From contig NZ_FNRO01000004.1 of the NCBI RefSeq assembly GCF_900107745.1, positions 186,001 to 250,000 on the forward strand: a stretch of 64,000 bases of DNA. The letters are read 5' to 3'. Within the stretch, counting starts at the first letter, position 1. Each line of letters opens with the position of its first letter. The translations under genes were made by a program, and so were the position numbers. The stretch comes from Variovorax sp. YR216. GTDB lineage: Bacteria; Pseudomonadota; Gammaproteobacteria; Burkholderiales; Burkholderiaceae_C. A model generated the notes under the pieces. It made no database searches. It had not been told where the DNA came from and saw nothing but the letters and a program-made list of their open reading frames with translations. Shown piece by piece: positions 36,272 through 44,529 of this stretch.

Positions 36272-37243
36272 ATGCATGCAACGAATTCCGGCGAACCCGT
36301 GTTCGCCGTTCCTCATCACACCCTTCACGGCAGGCCGGCGGAAATCCGCTCGATCCTCGCGGTGACCGATTTCTCCGCACAGGCGGATTGCGCAGTGGAT
36401 CGCGCGGCCCGACTCGCGGTGGAGCACGGCGCAACGCTCAAGCTCATGGTCGCCTCGATGGGAGGCGCACCGCCGAGACCCGATGCGGCAAGCCTGCTGG
36501 CACAGTCCGCCCGCGCGTTGAGCGCGCGCTTCCCGCTCGCGGTGAGAACCGTCGACCAGGCGGCCAACACCCTGGCGCACGTTGCCGACGAGGGTCAGTG
36601 CGCAGACCTCGTCGTGCTGGCGGCCTTCCGCGAGAGCCCGCTCGCGACGTTCGTGCGCGGCCACGCCGCCGAGCGGCTGGCGCGCCTCGTGCGCTGCCCG
36701 GTCCTCGTGGTTCGGCGGGCGGCACACAGGTCGTACGACTGGATCCTCGTCGCGGTCGACTTCAGCGCCGAGTCGAAGCATCTGGTGCGCCTGGCGTGCG
36801 ACCTCGACCGCCACGCGGACATCCAGCTCTTCCACGCCATCAGCTCGCGCGACGAGGCGAAGCTGCGCTCCGCCGAAGCCTCGGCCCACCAGATCCGCGC
36901 GTACAGGCAGGAGTGCCTTCGATACGCCCGCAACCGCATCCTGTGGCTCACCGATTCGTTCGATGCGAGGCGCAATCGCGTGATGTCCACGATCGGCCAC
37001 GGCGATCCGGCGCGCCAGGCGGTCGTGCAGCAGGAATACCTGCGCGCGGACCTCCTGGTGGTCGGCCGGCGCCGACGGTCACCGGTGGCGGATTTCTTTC
37101 TGGGGAATGTGGCGGAGCGGGTGCTCCGCTGGGCGACGAGCGACGTGTTGATCGTGCCCCGTGACGCGCGGGCCGCGACGGGCGTCGCGGCCGGGCAAAG
37201 ATTGAGGGCCGAGGGCCTGCGTCTTCCGGCTCAGGCGCGATGA
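36272..37243 (+). CDS. Tandem universal stress protein
   Basis: 323 residues with two UspA folds. The first begins at SILAVTDFSAQADCAVDRAA; the second at DWILVAVDFSAESKHLV near residue 155. The second contains an ATP-binding-like loop region VVGRRRRSPVADFFLGNVAERVLR with a G-x(9)-G-S/N-like pattern altered to GNVAERV. The ribosome site GGAG is about 8 bases before ATG 36272. Not obviously related to purine genes. The preceding 245 bp hold no recognisable gene; I see no clear promoter there. Confidence 0.85.
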   Translation: MHATNSGEPVFAVPHHTLHGRPAEIRSILAVTDFSAQADCAVDRAARLAVEHGATLKLMVASMGGAPPRPDAASLLAQSARALSARFPLAVRTVDQAANTLAHVADEGQCADLVVLAAFRESPLATFVRGHAAERLARLVRCPVLVVRRAAHRSYDWILVAVDFSAESKHLVRLACDLDRHADIQLFHAISSRDEAKLRSAEASAHQIRAYRQECLRYARNRILWLTDSFDARRNRVMSTIGHGDPARQAVVQQEYLRADLLVVGRRRRSPVADFFLGNVAERVLRWATSDVLIVPRDARAATGVAAGQRLRAEGLRLPAQAR

Positions 37244-37425
37244 CCGCTGGGCAGCAGGTAGCCGTTGCGATAGACACCGATGACGAGCCCGCTGACGGCG
37301 TCGGTGGGGCGGGCCGTGACATACCTGCCCGCGCCGGCCTGGTAGACGACGATCGTGCAGGCGGAACTCTTGCTCAGGGTGCGGGCAACGCCGACGGCCT
37401 GGTTCGCGGTCTGGTAGGTGTTCAT
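37231..37425 (-). CDS. Small conserved-looking hypothetical protein, 64 residues
   Basis: ATG 37425 with GAGGAACCGAAG just before it. The product (MNTYQTANQAVGVARTLS...) is rich in valine, tyrosine and alanine, ends with VIGVYRNGYLLPSGHRA, and has no signal peptide or membrane helix. It overlaps the stress protein's 3' end on the other strand by 13 bases. Function unknown; the composition looks like a small soluble beta-rich domain. Confidence 0.55.
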   Translation of the reverse strand: MNTYQTANQAVGVARTLSKSSACTIVVYQAGAGRYVTARPTDAVSGLVIGVYRNGYLLPSGHRA

Positions 37426-37457
37426 CTTCGGTTCCTCGGGCGATTCGCAAGTCGACT

Positions 37458-37706
37458 TCAGGCGCGGGCGACGGACAGGAGGCCGTCGATCGCGAGCACG
37501 ACACCTTCCTGGGCGTCCTGGCTCGGCGGGCCTTCGGTCAGCAGCTTGCGGATCAGGCCCAGGGTGTTGAGCAGCTCCGCTTCCATGTCGGTCAGGAGCG
37601 GGATGACTTCGAAATTCGGGTACTTGCCCCGCGCTCCCATCGGCCGACCGGGGCCTGAAAGATCGACGTTGTAGCCTTCGCTGATCGCTTCGTTCTGGGT
37701 TTTCAT
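37458..37706 (-). CDS. Small hypothetical protein, 82 residues
   Basis: From ATG 37706: MKTQNEAISEGYNVDLSGPG then PMGARGKYPNFEVIPLLTDME and two amphipathic helices ending in GVVLAIDGLLSVARA. No signal or membrane segment. No ribosome site stands out, so translation may be coupled or the start different. It lies 32 bp upstream of the 64-residue gene and 101 bp downstream of the 107-residue gene in one direction, suggesting a small operon. Confidence 0.5.
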   Translation of the reverse strand: MKTQNEAISEGYNVDLSGPGRPMGARGKYPNFEVIPLLTDMEAELLNTLGLIRKLLTEGPPSQDAQEGVVLAIDGLLSVARA

Positions 37707-37807
37707 GGCGTTGGGAGTGGGTTGAACAAACTGGAACGGAAGGGTCCGGCATCGCATCCTTCGGATCCGCTCCAGGCGGCGCGCAACGCGACGGACATGC
37801 AGGCGAC

Positions 37808-38131
37808 TCAAGGCAGCCTCATCAGATCGGAAAGACGCTTGCCCATCGCCTGGATGCGGCTCTGCTTCTCGGCGCGGCGGCGCGCGACCATCTCGAGCGC
37901 CTGAGCGACGGACTCGGCACCGAGATCTCCAAACGAGCTGCGATCACGCCAGGCACTGGCCACTTCGGCGAGCTGATCGCTGTCCAGACGCTCGGGCGGC
38001 GGATTGGCGTTCACATGGGTGGCCACGGCCCGCGCGCGATCAGAAGGCGGCAGGCTTGCGCGAAGGAGTCCCAGAAGCCCGGTGCTCGTCCACTGCGGTT
38101 TGGAGATGTTTCGTGCGTCCATGTAATACAT
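37808..38131 (-). CDS. Hypothetical protein, 107 residues, first of three small genes
   Basis: Starts at ATG 38131 (MYYMDARNISK) or, one codon set later, at 38122. A helix-rich, arginine-rich soluble protein: LDSDQLAEVASAWRDRSS, then EMVARRRAEKQSRIQAMGKRL. No known domain is recognised. The upstream start overlaps the dyad ATGTAATACAT, so the gene may be controlled by a protein binding its own 5' end. Confidence 0.5.
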   Translation of the reverse strand: MYYMDARNISKPQWTSTGLLGLLRASLPPSDRARAVATHVNANPPPERLDSDQLAEVASAWRDRSSFGDLGAESVAQALEMVARRRAEKQSRIQAMGKRLSDLMRLP

Positions 38132-38149
38132 TGTGCCTATGTAAACATA
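38121..38149. promoter_or_regulatory. Two AT-rich dyads at the 5' end of the small-gene operon
   Basis: ATGTAATACAT at 38121-38131 (ATGTA-A-TACAT) and TATGTAAACATA at 38138-38149 (TATGT-AA-ACATA) are spaced about 19 bases centre to centre, on an unusually AT-rich background. Together they look like a double operator for the minus-strand genes. The remaining 38150-38439 region is promoter space for the NCS1 permease and holds no gene. Confidence 0.45.
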
Positions 38150-38347
38150 AAGTTACAAGCGATCGCATTCAACTTTCTTCTTACGTTTTTGCCGCCCGGA
38201 ACTAATTCACGGAATCCGGTCATCGGCCCGTCACAAACGCCCTCGCCATCCGGGGCGCGCCTCCCCTCCACAGCGCAAGCCTGCCAGCCCGCCCCGCGAT
38301 TGGCAGCAAGGGTAAATACCGACCTTCGAGCGACATGTGGCGCTTGT

Positions 38348-38377
38348 TTGCACTCATTTTTTGTATACAAATATAGG
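38348..38377 (+). promoter_or_regulatory. Candidate NCS1 permease promoter with GTATAC operator in the spacer
   Basis: TTGCAC at 38348-38353 and TATAGG at 38372-38377 with an 18-base spacer resemble a sigma70 promoter. The palindrome TTTGTATACAAA (38360-38371) fills the spacer, the ideal place for repression. Its flanks differ from the three other island sites, but the GTATAC centre is the same. Confidence 0.6.
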
Positions 38378-38439
38378 GTGCAACCTACGAGCCGAACCCG
38401 GTGTTCGGAGATCCGCCATCCGCCACGAGGAGACAACCC

Positions 38440-39930
38440 GTGAACACAGCCATCCACCCTGTCGGCATCGAGATGCCGGCACCGGCCGCCACGCCGCAGC
38501 CGGAGTCCCACGCACTGATCAAGCCGGGCTACGACCCGCGCCTCACCAACGAAGACCTCGCCCCGCTGAAGAAGCAGACGTGGAGCCAATACAACATCTT
38601 TGCCTTCTGGATGTCGGACGTGCACAGCGTCGGCGGCTACATCACCGCAGGCAGCCTGTTTGCGCTCGGTCTGTCGAGTTGGCAGGTGCTGGTGTCGCTG
38701 CTGGTCGGCATCTGCATCGTGCAGTTCTTCTGCAACCTGGTCGCCAAGCCGAGCCAGCAGACGAGCACGCCTTACCCGGTGATCTGCCGCGCCTCGTTCG
38801 GCGTGCTCGGCGCCAACATCCCGGCGGTGATCCGCGGGCTGATCGCGGTCGCGTGGTACGGCATCCAGACCTACCTCGCCTCCGGCGCGTTCATGCTGCT
38901 GGCGCTGCACTTCTTCCCCAACCTCGCCCCCTACGCGGATGTGCAGCAGCACGGCTTCGTGGGCCTCTCGGCGCTGGGCTGGGTCGCCTTCATGACGATG
39001 TGGGTGCTGCAGGCCTTCGTGTTCTGGCACGGCATGGAAGCGATCCGCCGCTTCATCGACTGGGCCGGACCCGCGGTCTACGTCGTGATGATGGTGCTGT
39101 GCGGCTGGCTGGTCTGGAAAGCCGGATGGAACAACATCGACATGCGCCTGGGCGGCCTCAAGTTCAGCGGCTGGGACGCACTGCCAGTGATGCTCAGCGC
39201 GATCGCGCTGGTGGTCAGCTACTTCAGCGGCCCGATGCTCAACTTCGGCGACTTCTCGCGCTACGGCAAGAGCTTCGACGCAGTGAAGAAGGGCAACTTC
39301 TGGGGCCTGCCGGTCAACTTCCTGTTCTTCTCGCTGCTGTCGGTGGTCACCTCAGCCGCGACGCTGCCCGTCTTCGGCGAGCTCATCACCGACCCTGTCC
39401 ATACCGTCGCGCGCATCGACAGCAGCACCGCCGTCGTGATCGGCGCGCTGACCTTCATGATCGCCACCGTCGGCATCAACATCGTCGCGAACTTCGTCTC
39501 GCCGGCATTCGACTTCTCGAACGTCGCACCGCAGAAGATCAGCTGGCGCACCGGCGGGATGATCGCCGCGGTCGGCTCCGTCTTCATCACGCCGTGGAAC
39601 CTCTACAACAACCCCGAGGTGATTCACTACACGCTCGACATCCTGGGCTCGTTCATTGGCCCGCTGTTCGGCATCCTCATCGCCGACTTCTACGTGGTGA
39701 GCCGGCAGCGCGTGAACGTCGATGCGCTCTACACGCTCAGCCCCAAGGGCGACTACTGGTACACCAACGGCTACAACCGCCGCGCCATCTTCGCCATGGT
39801 CCCGGCTGCGCTGATCCCGGTGATGTGCGTGCTCCTGCCCAACCTGCACGCCGCGGCGAACTACGCGTGGTTCATCGGCACCGGGCTCGCCTTCGTCTTC
39901 TACCTCGCGCTCAACGCACGCAAGCGCTGA
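38440..39930 (+). CDS. NCS1-family permease (allantoin/hydantoin/cytosine-type)
   Basis: 496 residues. GTG 38440 is selected because GAGGAGA lies at 38427-38433; an earlier in-frame GTG at 38401 lacks one. About twelve helices with NCS1 hallmarks: SVGGYITAGSLFALGL, KPSQQTSTPYPVICRASFG and PMLNFGDFSRYG near residue 260. NCS1 proteins carry nucleobases or hydantoins by cation symport; placement before an allantoin/hydantoin racemase and GntR gene makes allantoin the best guess. Purine-type operator in its promoter. Confidence 0.88.
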   Translation: MNTAIHPVGIEMPAPAATPQPESHALIKPGYDPRLTNEDLAPLKKQTWSQYNIFAFWMSDVHSVGGYITAGSLFALGLSSWQVLVSLLVGICIVQFFCNLVAKPSQQTSTPYPVICRASFGVLGANIPAVIRGLIAVAWYGIQTYLASGAFMLLALHFFPNLAPYADVQQHGFVGLSALGWVAFMTMWVLQAFVFWHGMEAIRRFIDWAGPAVYVVMMVLCGWLVWKAGWNNIDMRLGGLKFSGWDALPVMLSAIALVVSYFSGPMLNFGDFSRYGKSFDAVKKGNFWGLPVNFLFFSLLSVVTSAATLPVFGELITDPVHTVARIDSSTAVVIGALTFMIATVGINIVANFVSPAFDFSNVAPQKISWRTGGMIAAVGSVFITPWNLYNNPEVIHYTLDILGSFIGPLFGILIADFYVVSRQRVNVDALYTLSPKGDYWYTNGYNRRAIFAMVPAALIPVMCVLLPNLHAAANYAWFIGTGLAFVFYLALNARKR

Positions 39931-39980
39931 ACTGCAATTCCCCTTTCGACTGACTCCACGGACCCCGTTCCGCCTTTCCC

Positions 39981-40745
39981 ATGCGCATCAAGATCATCAA
40001 TCCCAACACGACCTGGAGCATGACCGAGAAGATCGGCGCCTGCGCCCGTTCGGTCGCGCGATCCGGCACGGAGATCGTCGCCGTGAGCCCCTCCATGGGG
40101 CCGGCCTCGATCGAGAGCCACTACGACGAGGCGCTCGCGGTGCCGGGACTGCTGCAGGAGATTGCCGCCGGCGAGCGTGACGGCTTCGACGGCTACGTGA
40201 TCGCCTGCTTCGGCGACCCCGGCCTCAAGGCGGCGCGCGAACTCGCGCGCGGGCCGGTGGTCGGCATCGCCGAAGCGGCCATGCACCTGGCTAGCCTCGT
40301 GGGCAGCAGCTTCAGCGTGGTGACCACCCTGGGCCGCACCGTGGGGCAGGCATGGCATCTTGCCGAGGCCTACGGCATGAAGCGCTTCTGCGCCAATGTG
40401 CGCGCGTGCGAGATCCCGGTGCTCGAACTCGAAGCGCCCGGCTCGCGTGCACGTGACCGCATCATCGACGAATGCCGCCGCGCGCTGGACGAAGACGGCT
40501 CCGACGTCATCGTGCTCGGTTGCGCCGGCATGGCCGACTTCTGCGAGCACATCGGGCAGGTGCTCGGCGTGCCGGTAGTCGACGGCGTCGCTGCCGGCAC
40601 GCAGCTGATCGAATCGCTGGTCAGCCTGCGCCTGGCCACCAGCAAGCGCGGGGAACTCGCGCGTCCGCTTCCCAAGCCGATGACCGGGCTGCTTCAGGAC
40701 TTCGCCCTTGCACCGCAACCGCCGTCACTCAAGCGCGCAGCCTGA
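39981..40745 (+). CDS. Hydantoin/allantoin racemase (Asp/Glu racemase superfamily)
   Basis: 254 residues. Both catalytic cysteines are visible: VIACFGDPGLKAARE and VLGCAGMADFCE, with the opening IKIINPNTTWSMTEKI typical of hydantoin and allantoin racemases (HpxA, HyuE). It lets the stereospecific PuuE pathway use R-allantoin made by spontaneous chemistry. It follows the NCS1 permease by 50 bp in one operon. A related, more aspartate-like racemase is at 20428. Confidence 0.9.
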   Translation: MRIKIINPNTTWSMTEKIGACARSVARSGTEIVAVSPSMGPASIESHYDEALAVPGLLQEIAAGERDGFDGYVIACFGDPGLKAARELARGPVVGIAEAAMHLASLVGSSFSVVTTLGRTVGQAWHLAEAYGMKRFCANVRACEIPVLELEAPGSRARDRIIDECRRALDEDGSDVIVLGCAGMADFCEHIGQVLGVPVVDGVAAGTQLIESLVSLRLATSKRGELARPLPKPMTGLLQDFALAPQPPSLKRAA

Positions 40746-40779
40746 GGCGTCAGCGGCGCGGGTCGTCCACAATCGTGGC

Positions 40780-41523
40780 ATGCCCCGCGCACCGAAGACC
40801 CCCACGCCGTCCACCGCAACGACCGACGACACCAACATGCCCGACAAGGGCGCGACCATCGAAGGCATTGCGCAGGACATCGCGACCGCCATCGTCGAGA
40901 AGCGCCTGCCGCCCGGCACCTGGCTGCGCGAGGAAGCGCTGGGCCGGGTCTACGCGGTCAGCCGAACCAAGATCCGCGCCGCGCTCCTCACGCTGTCCAA
41001 GGACAAGCTGATCGAGATCATTCCCGACAAGGGCGCCTTCGTGAGCAAGCCCAGCGTGCAGGAGGCGCGCGAAGTGTTCGGCGTGCGGCGCATCCTCGAA
41101 AGCGAAGTGGTCCGTCTGTTCGTCGCGCGTGCCACGGCGACCGACTACCAGGCGCTGGAGCAGCAAATCCAGTTCGAGCGATCCACGCTGCGGTCCACAG
41201 CGACCACCGGGACGGTGCGCGAAAGGCTCCTGGGCGACTTCCACGTGGCGCTGGCCGAAGCCACCGGCAACCACACGCTGGCCGAGCTGGTCCGCGAACT
41301 GGTCGCCCGCAGTTCACTGATCGCGATGCTCTATCACTCGTCGAACGACCCGCACTGCTCGTCCGACGAACACTCGGACTTCCTGCGCCTGTGCCGCAGC
41401 GGCAATGTCGACGCGGCGGTCGCGAGCATGACCGAGCACCTGACGCGGATCGAAGCGAATCTTCAGTTGGACAACGGCGCGCCGGACCGGCAGCTCGACC
41501 TGATCAAGGCGCTGCTGGCCTGA
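40780..41523 (+). CDS. GntR-family regulator (FadR/FCD subfamily), second of the island
   Basis: 247 residues from ATG 40780, with about 25 threonine- and proline-rich residues before the domain; ATG 40837 (MPDKGATIEG) is an alternative. The winged helix has LGRVYAVSRTKIRAALLTLSKDKL, and the FCD domain has DFHVALAEATGNHTLAELVREL and MTEHLTRIEANLQ. It resembles the regulator at 31206 throughout, so the two are probably paralogues sharing operator type. It may control the NCS1-racemase operon just upstream. Stops adjacent to the AsmA gene's stop. Confidence 0.86.
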   Translation: MPRAPKTPTPSTATTDDTNMPDKGATIEGIAQDIATAIVEKRLPPGTWLREEALGRVYAVSRTKIRAALLTLSKDKLIEIIPDKGAFVSKPSVQEAREVFGVRRILESEVVRLFVARATATDYQALEQQIQFERSTLRSTATTGTVRERLLGDFHVALAEATGNHTLAELVRELVARSSLIAMLYHSSNDPHCSSDEHSDFLRLCRSGNVDAAVASMTEHLTRIEANLQLDNGAPDRQLDLIKALLA

Positions 41524-43572
41524 TCAGCGCATCGACTCGAAGGGCCGCAGCAGCCTGAACTTGCGCCCTTCCGGCTGCGACGCCTTGCCGCCTTTCGCAG
41601 CGCCGGCTTCCAGTCCGCAATCCGTGGCGACGCCCGCTTCGCCGAGCAGCGCGGGCGCGAGCAGCGACAGGCCGCCCGTCGCCGCGGCCACGCCATAGGT
41701 CGCTGCCTGCCGCACGGTGCCCCTGGGATCGATGCTCAGCTCGGGACTCTCCAGCGGGCCCTTCAGCAGCATGAGTTGCACGAGGCTGCCCGGGTTCAGA
41801 TCCAGCCCCTTCTTCACACGCGGCCGGAACTCCAGCTCGACCGTCTGCTTCGCCAGATCGATCCGGCCGATCGCCGCGACCGCGATCTGCCGTGTCTCCA
41901 TCGCGATCGACCGGTCGATCGGCGCGACGCCGTTGCGCAGCGGCAGGCGCGCCACCGCGCACTGCACGATGAGGTCTTCGCGCGAAGCCTGCCTGGGCAG
42001 CAGCACGTCGACCAGGCGCGCGACGATGTCACGATCGAGCGCCGCAGCCCGCCCCGCCAGCGCCACATCGCGGACCGAGAACTGCACCTCGCCGTTCGAT
42101 GATGCGGCCAGGCTGCGCGGCGTGCGGCCGGTCATCGACAACCTGGCCGCGAGGCTCGCGCGGCCGCCCTTGAACTGCTTGCCCCCGCTCCACAATTCAT
42201 CGAGTGCATCGAGCGACAGCGAGCGCGCCGCCAGTTGTACTTCGGTCCGTGGCGCGGTCCCTTTGCTCAACGCGATCGCCAGACTGCCCTTGACCTCGCC
42301 GCCGGCCGCGCCAAAGGAAACCGGCTCGATCGTCAAGCGTCCCGCGTCGGACACCGCACGGGCCTTCACGCCCGACAGCGCCGGCAGGCCCGGCACCGTC
42401 AGCCGATCGATGTCGAGCGCAACCCGCAGCGCAAACGCCGGCAACGATTCGAACGTGAACAGCGGCACATCGCCGAAGACAGGCTTGCGCGATCCCGTCT
42501 CGGCCGAAGCCGGCTTGCCCGTGGATCGTCCGACACCCCATTTGCCGAGGTCGATCTCCGCGCCCGAAAGCGCCACATCCACGCTGGGCGCCGGCCGCGT
42601 GGCCATCCATGTGACCCGGCCCTTCAGGAGTTGCCCTGCGAGCGACAGCGTCAGCGCATCGAAGCGCCATTCGTCCCGGTTGCGCCGCAGGTCGGCACTG
42701 GCCTCGACCGGCATCGGCAGCCCGGCCGCCACTTTCGACAGCTGCGACAACTGCGACAGCGGCTGGGCGCTGTCGGCGCGCACCGTCAGCTTGGCCGACA
42801 GTGTTCCGGTGCGCGGGCCGACGCCCATCCCGCCGCTGGCGGTCATCAGCGCACCGCCGGTCGCGAAGCGCAGGTTGAACGGCCAATCGTCCGTGCCCGA
42901 CAGCAGGGTCGACAGACGGCCGACGTCGCCTTCCACCGTCCACTGCTGCGGCCCGAGCTTGAAGCCAGCGCTCAAGCGGTTCCGATCACCCTGCCCCGCG
43001 AGGTCGAGCGACTCGATATCGATCTCGCGCGACGTCCCCTTGCCCGCGTTGCGATAGGCGAAGTGCACCTGCGAAAGCACGAGCCGATCCAGCGCCAGCG
43101 CCAGCGGCGCCGACGCCTTGCCGGTGGATGGCGCACGCGGCGCCATCTGCCAGTTGTAGCGGCCGGCGCCATCCGTTTCGAGCAGCACGTCGGCACCATC
43201 CACCTCGATGCTGAGGATGCGGATCCTGCGATCGAGCAGATCCCTGAGCGACACATTGAACGCCGCGCGCCGGAAGCGGAGCATGTCCGGCCGCGAACCC
43301 CACTCTGCATTGGCCAGTGCGACATCGTCCGCGCGCACCGCGATCGACGGCAGCAGGCGGATCGACAGGTCACCGTCGATGCGGAACGCACGACCCGTGG
43401 CGGCCGTGATCTGCTCGGCCAGCAGCGCAGAGATGCGCGCCGGCGGAAAGGCCATGCGCAACCCGACGGCCGCAACCACCAGCAGAACCACGACGACCAC
43501 CAGCACGATGCCGGCGATGCGCCAGCCACGCCGGCTGCGCTTCGGGACCGTGATGCTGGTGGTGCCGGCCAT
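41524..43572 (-). CDS. AsmA-family protein
   Basis: 682 residues. A positively charged start (RSRRGWRIAG) and one long membrane helix (IVLVVVVVLLVVAAVGLRM) are followed by the AsmA-type FPPARISALLAEQITAATGRAF and repetitive beta-strand sequence in the periplasm. AsmA-like proteins are large bridges thought to move phospholipids toward the outer membrane. It follows a DUF2939 gene 15 bp upstream on the same strand. Stop codon directly abuts the GntR gene's stop from the other side. Confidence 0.85.
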   Translation of the reverse strand: MAGTTSITVPKRSRRGWRIAGIVLVVVVVLLVVAAVGLRMAFPPARISALLAEQITAATGRAFRIDGDLSIRLLPSIAVRADDVALANAEWGSRPDMLRFRRAAFNVSLRDLLDRRIRILSIEVDGADVLLETDGAGRYNWQMAPRAPSTGKASAPLALALDRLVLSQVHFAYRNAGKGTSREIDIESLDLAGQGDRNRLSAGFKLGPQQWTVEGDVGRLSTLLSGTDDWPFNLRFATGGALMTASGGMGVGPRTGTLSAKLTVRADSAQPLSQLSQLSKVAAGLPMPVEASADLRRNRDEWRFDALTLSLAGQLLKGRVTWMATRPAPSVDVALSGAEIDLGKWGVGRSTGKPASAETGSRKPVFGDVPLFTFESLPAFALRVALDIDRLTVPGLPALSGVKARAVSDAGRLTIEPVSFGAAGGEVKGSLAIALSKGTAPRTEVQLAARSLSLDALDELWSGGKQFKGGRASLAARLSMTGRTPRSLAASSNGEVQFSVRDVALAGRAAALDRDIVARLVDVLLPRQASREDLIVQCAVARLPLRNGVAPIDRSIAMETRQIAVAAIGRIDLAKQTVELEFRPRVKKGLDLNPGSLVQLMLLKGPLESPELSIDPRGTVRQAATYGVAAATGGLSLLAPALLGEAGVATDCGLEAGAAKGGKASQPEGRKFRLLRPFESMR

Positions 43573-43587
43573 GACGTTGCGGGCTCG

Positions 43588-44193
43588 CTATTTCCTGAGT
43601 GCCGAAGCCGGCATCCTGATTTCGGTCAGCTTCCAGTCAACAAAGCCGCTGCGCTCGAACACCAGTCCGAGCCGCTCCGAATTGGGCTCGTCGGGCTTTG
43701 CCGGGTCGATCGCGAAGGCCGTGATGCGACTCGCGCCTTGGCGGTCGATGATCCATCGAGGCTTGTTGTCCGTCTGCTCACCTTCGGCTCGCGGCGGCGA
43801 ACTCTCCGGTGCAGCCTGGCCCGGTGCCGGTGTCGGGGCAGGCGCAGGCTGGGCCAGCCTCCCGTGGCTCATCGCGGCCATGACCGTTTCCGGCCGCACC
43901 ATCACGTCCACGAGCTGGTTGACCAAGCCCAGCCCGATCATGCTGCCGAGCGCCGCCAGCGGATTGCCCGGATCCTTCGGCGTGCCGAGCTTCTGTGCGA
44001 CCAGTGCCGAAAACTGGTCCTTCAGGCTTTCGCGCAGCTTCGGGTAATCCACGTGCCGGTTGAATTCCTCCGCCTCACCGTTGCGCGCCGCCGTCTGGAG
44101 CTGCCGCAAGGCCAGAAATGGCGACCAATACCAGTACGCCGCGACGCCCAGGAGGAGGACCAAAACAACCGCGACGAAACTTTTGGATTTCAT
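43588..44193 (-). CDS. DUF2939 membrane-anchored protein
   Basis: 201 residues from ATG 44193, one N-terminal helix (SFVAVVLVLLLGVAAYWYW) then a periplasmic or cytosolic domain with FLALRQLQTAARNGEAEEFN, the DUF2939 start. A proline/alanine-rich stretch near residue 125-140 (PAPAPTPAPGQAAPES) links to a C-terminal beta-rich part ending in LTEIRMPASALRK. Family function unknown. It is transcribed with the AsmA gene; both look like envelope proteins. Confidence 0.82.
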   Translation of the reverse strand: MKSKSFVAVVLVLLLGVAAYWYWSPFLALRQLQTAARNGEAEEFNRHVDYPKLRESLKDQFSALVAQKLGTPKDPGNPLAALGSMIGLGLVNQLVDVMVRPETVMAAMSHGRLAQPAPAPTPAPGQAAPESSPPRAEGEQTDNKPRWIIDRQGASRITAFAIDPAKPDEPNSERLGLVFERSGFVDWKLTEIRMPASALRK

Positions 44194-44304
44194 GCAAGAG
44201 ATTCTGCAACGTGTCATCCGACTTCGAAGTCGTGCGTTGAACCCTTTGACCAGCTCGGAATTTCGGGTTGGCCAATCTCAAAACCGTCACAACACCGATC
44301 TTTC

Positions 44305-44478
44305 ATGAAACGCACTCTCATCGCTCTCATCGCTGCAGGCTTCGCACTCGCCGCCGGTTCGTCCTTCGCCCAGGCGCCTGCCGAACCCACCGCTGCGCCG
44401 GCTGCCAAGACCAAGTCCAAGCACAAGACGTCGCACAAGACGGCACACAAGAAGTCCACGAAGGCACACGCAGCCTGA
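44305..44478 (+). CDS. Small exported lysine/histidine-rich protein
   Basis: 57 residues. Signal peptide MKRTLIALIAAGFALAAGSS ends near SFAQA, leaving a mature part of about 34 residues made of Ala, Pro, Thr, Lys and His (KSKHKTSHKTAHKKSTKA). Acid-shock protein Asr has the same kind of composition, and small basic periplasmic proteins may buffer or bind polyanions. No ribosome site is obvious. A strong terminator follows at 44494, supporting a real short gene. Confidence 0.65.
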   Translation: MKRTLIALIAAGFALAAGSSFAQAPAEPTAAPAAKTKSKHKTSHKTAHKKSTKAHAA

Positions 44479-44493
44479 GATGAACAAAAACAT

Positions 44494-44517
44494 GAAAAGC
44501 CCCTTCGGGGGCTTTTC
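44494..44517 (+). terminator. Intrinsic terminator with UUCG tetraloop after the small basic protein gene
   Basis: Ten-base perfect stem GAAAAGCCCC (44494-44503) and GGGGCTTTTC (44508-44517) with loop TTCG, the most stable RNA tetraloop. It is 15 bases after the stop codon and may also end transcripts coming from the minus strand (A-rich on one side, T-rich on the other). Confidence 0.88.
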
Positions 44518-44529
44518 TGTTTCTGGCGC

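Noticed and set aside
38337-39953. Overlapping long plus-strand frame across the NCS1 permease
   Set aside because: Composition is arginine/leucine-rich with no transmembrane pattern; it is the shifted shadow of the real permease.
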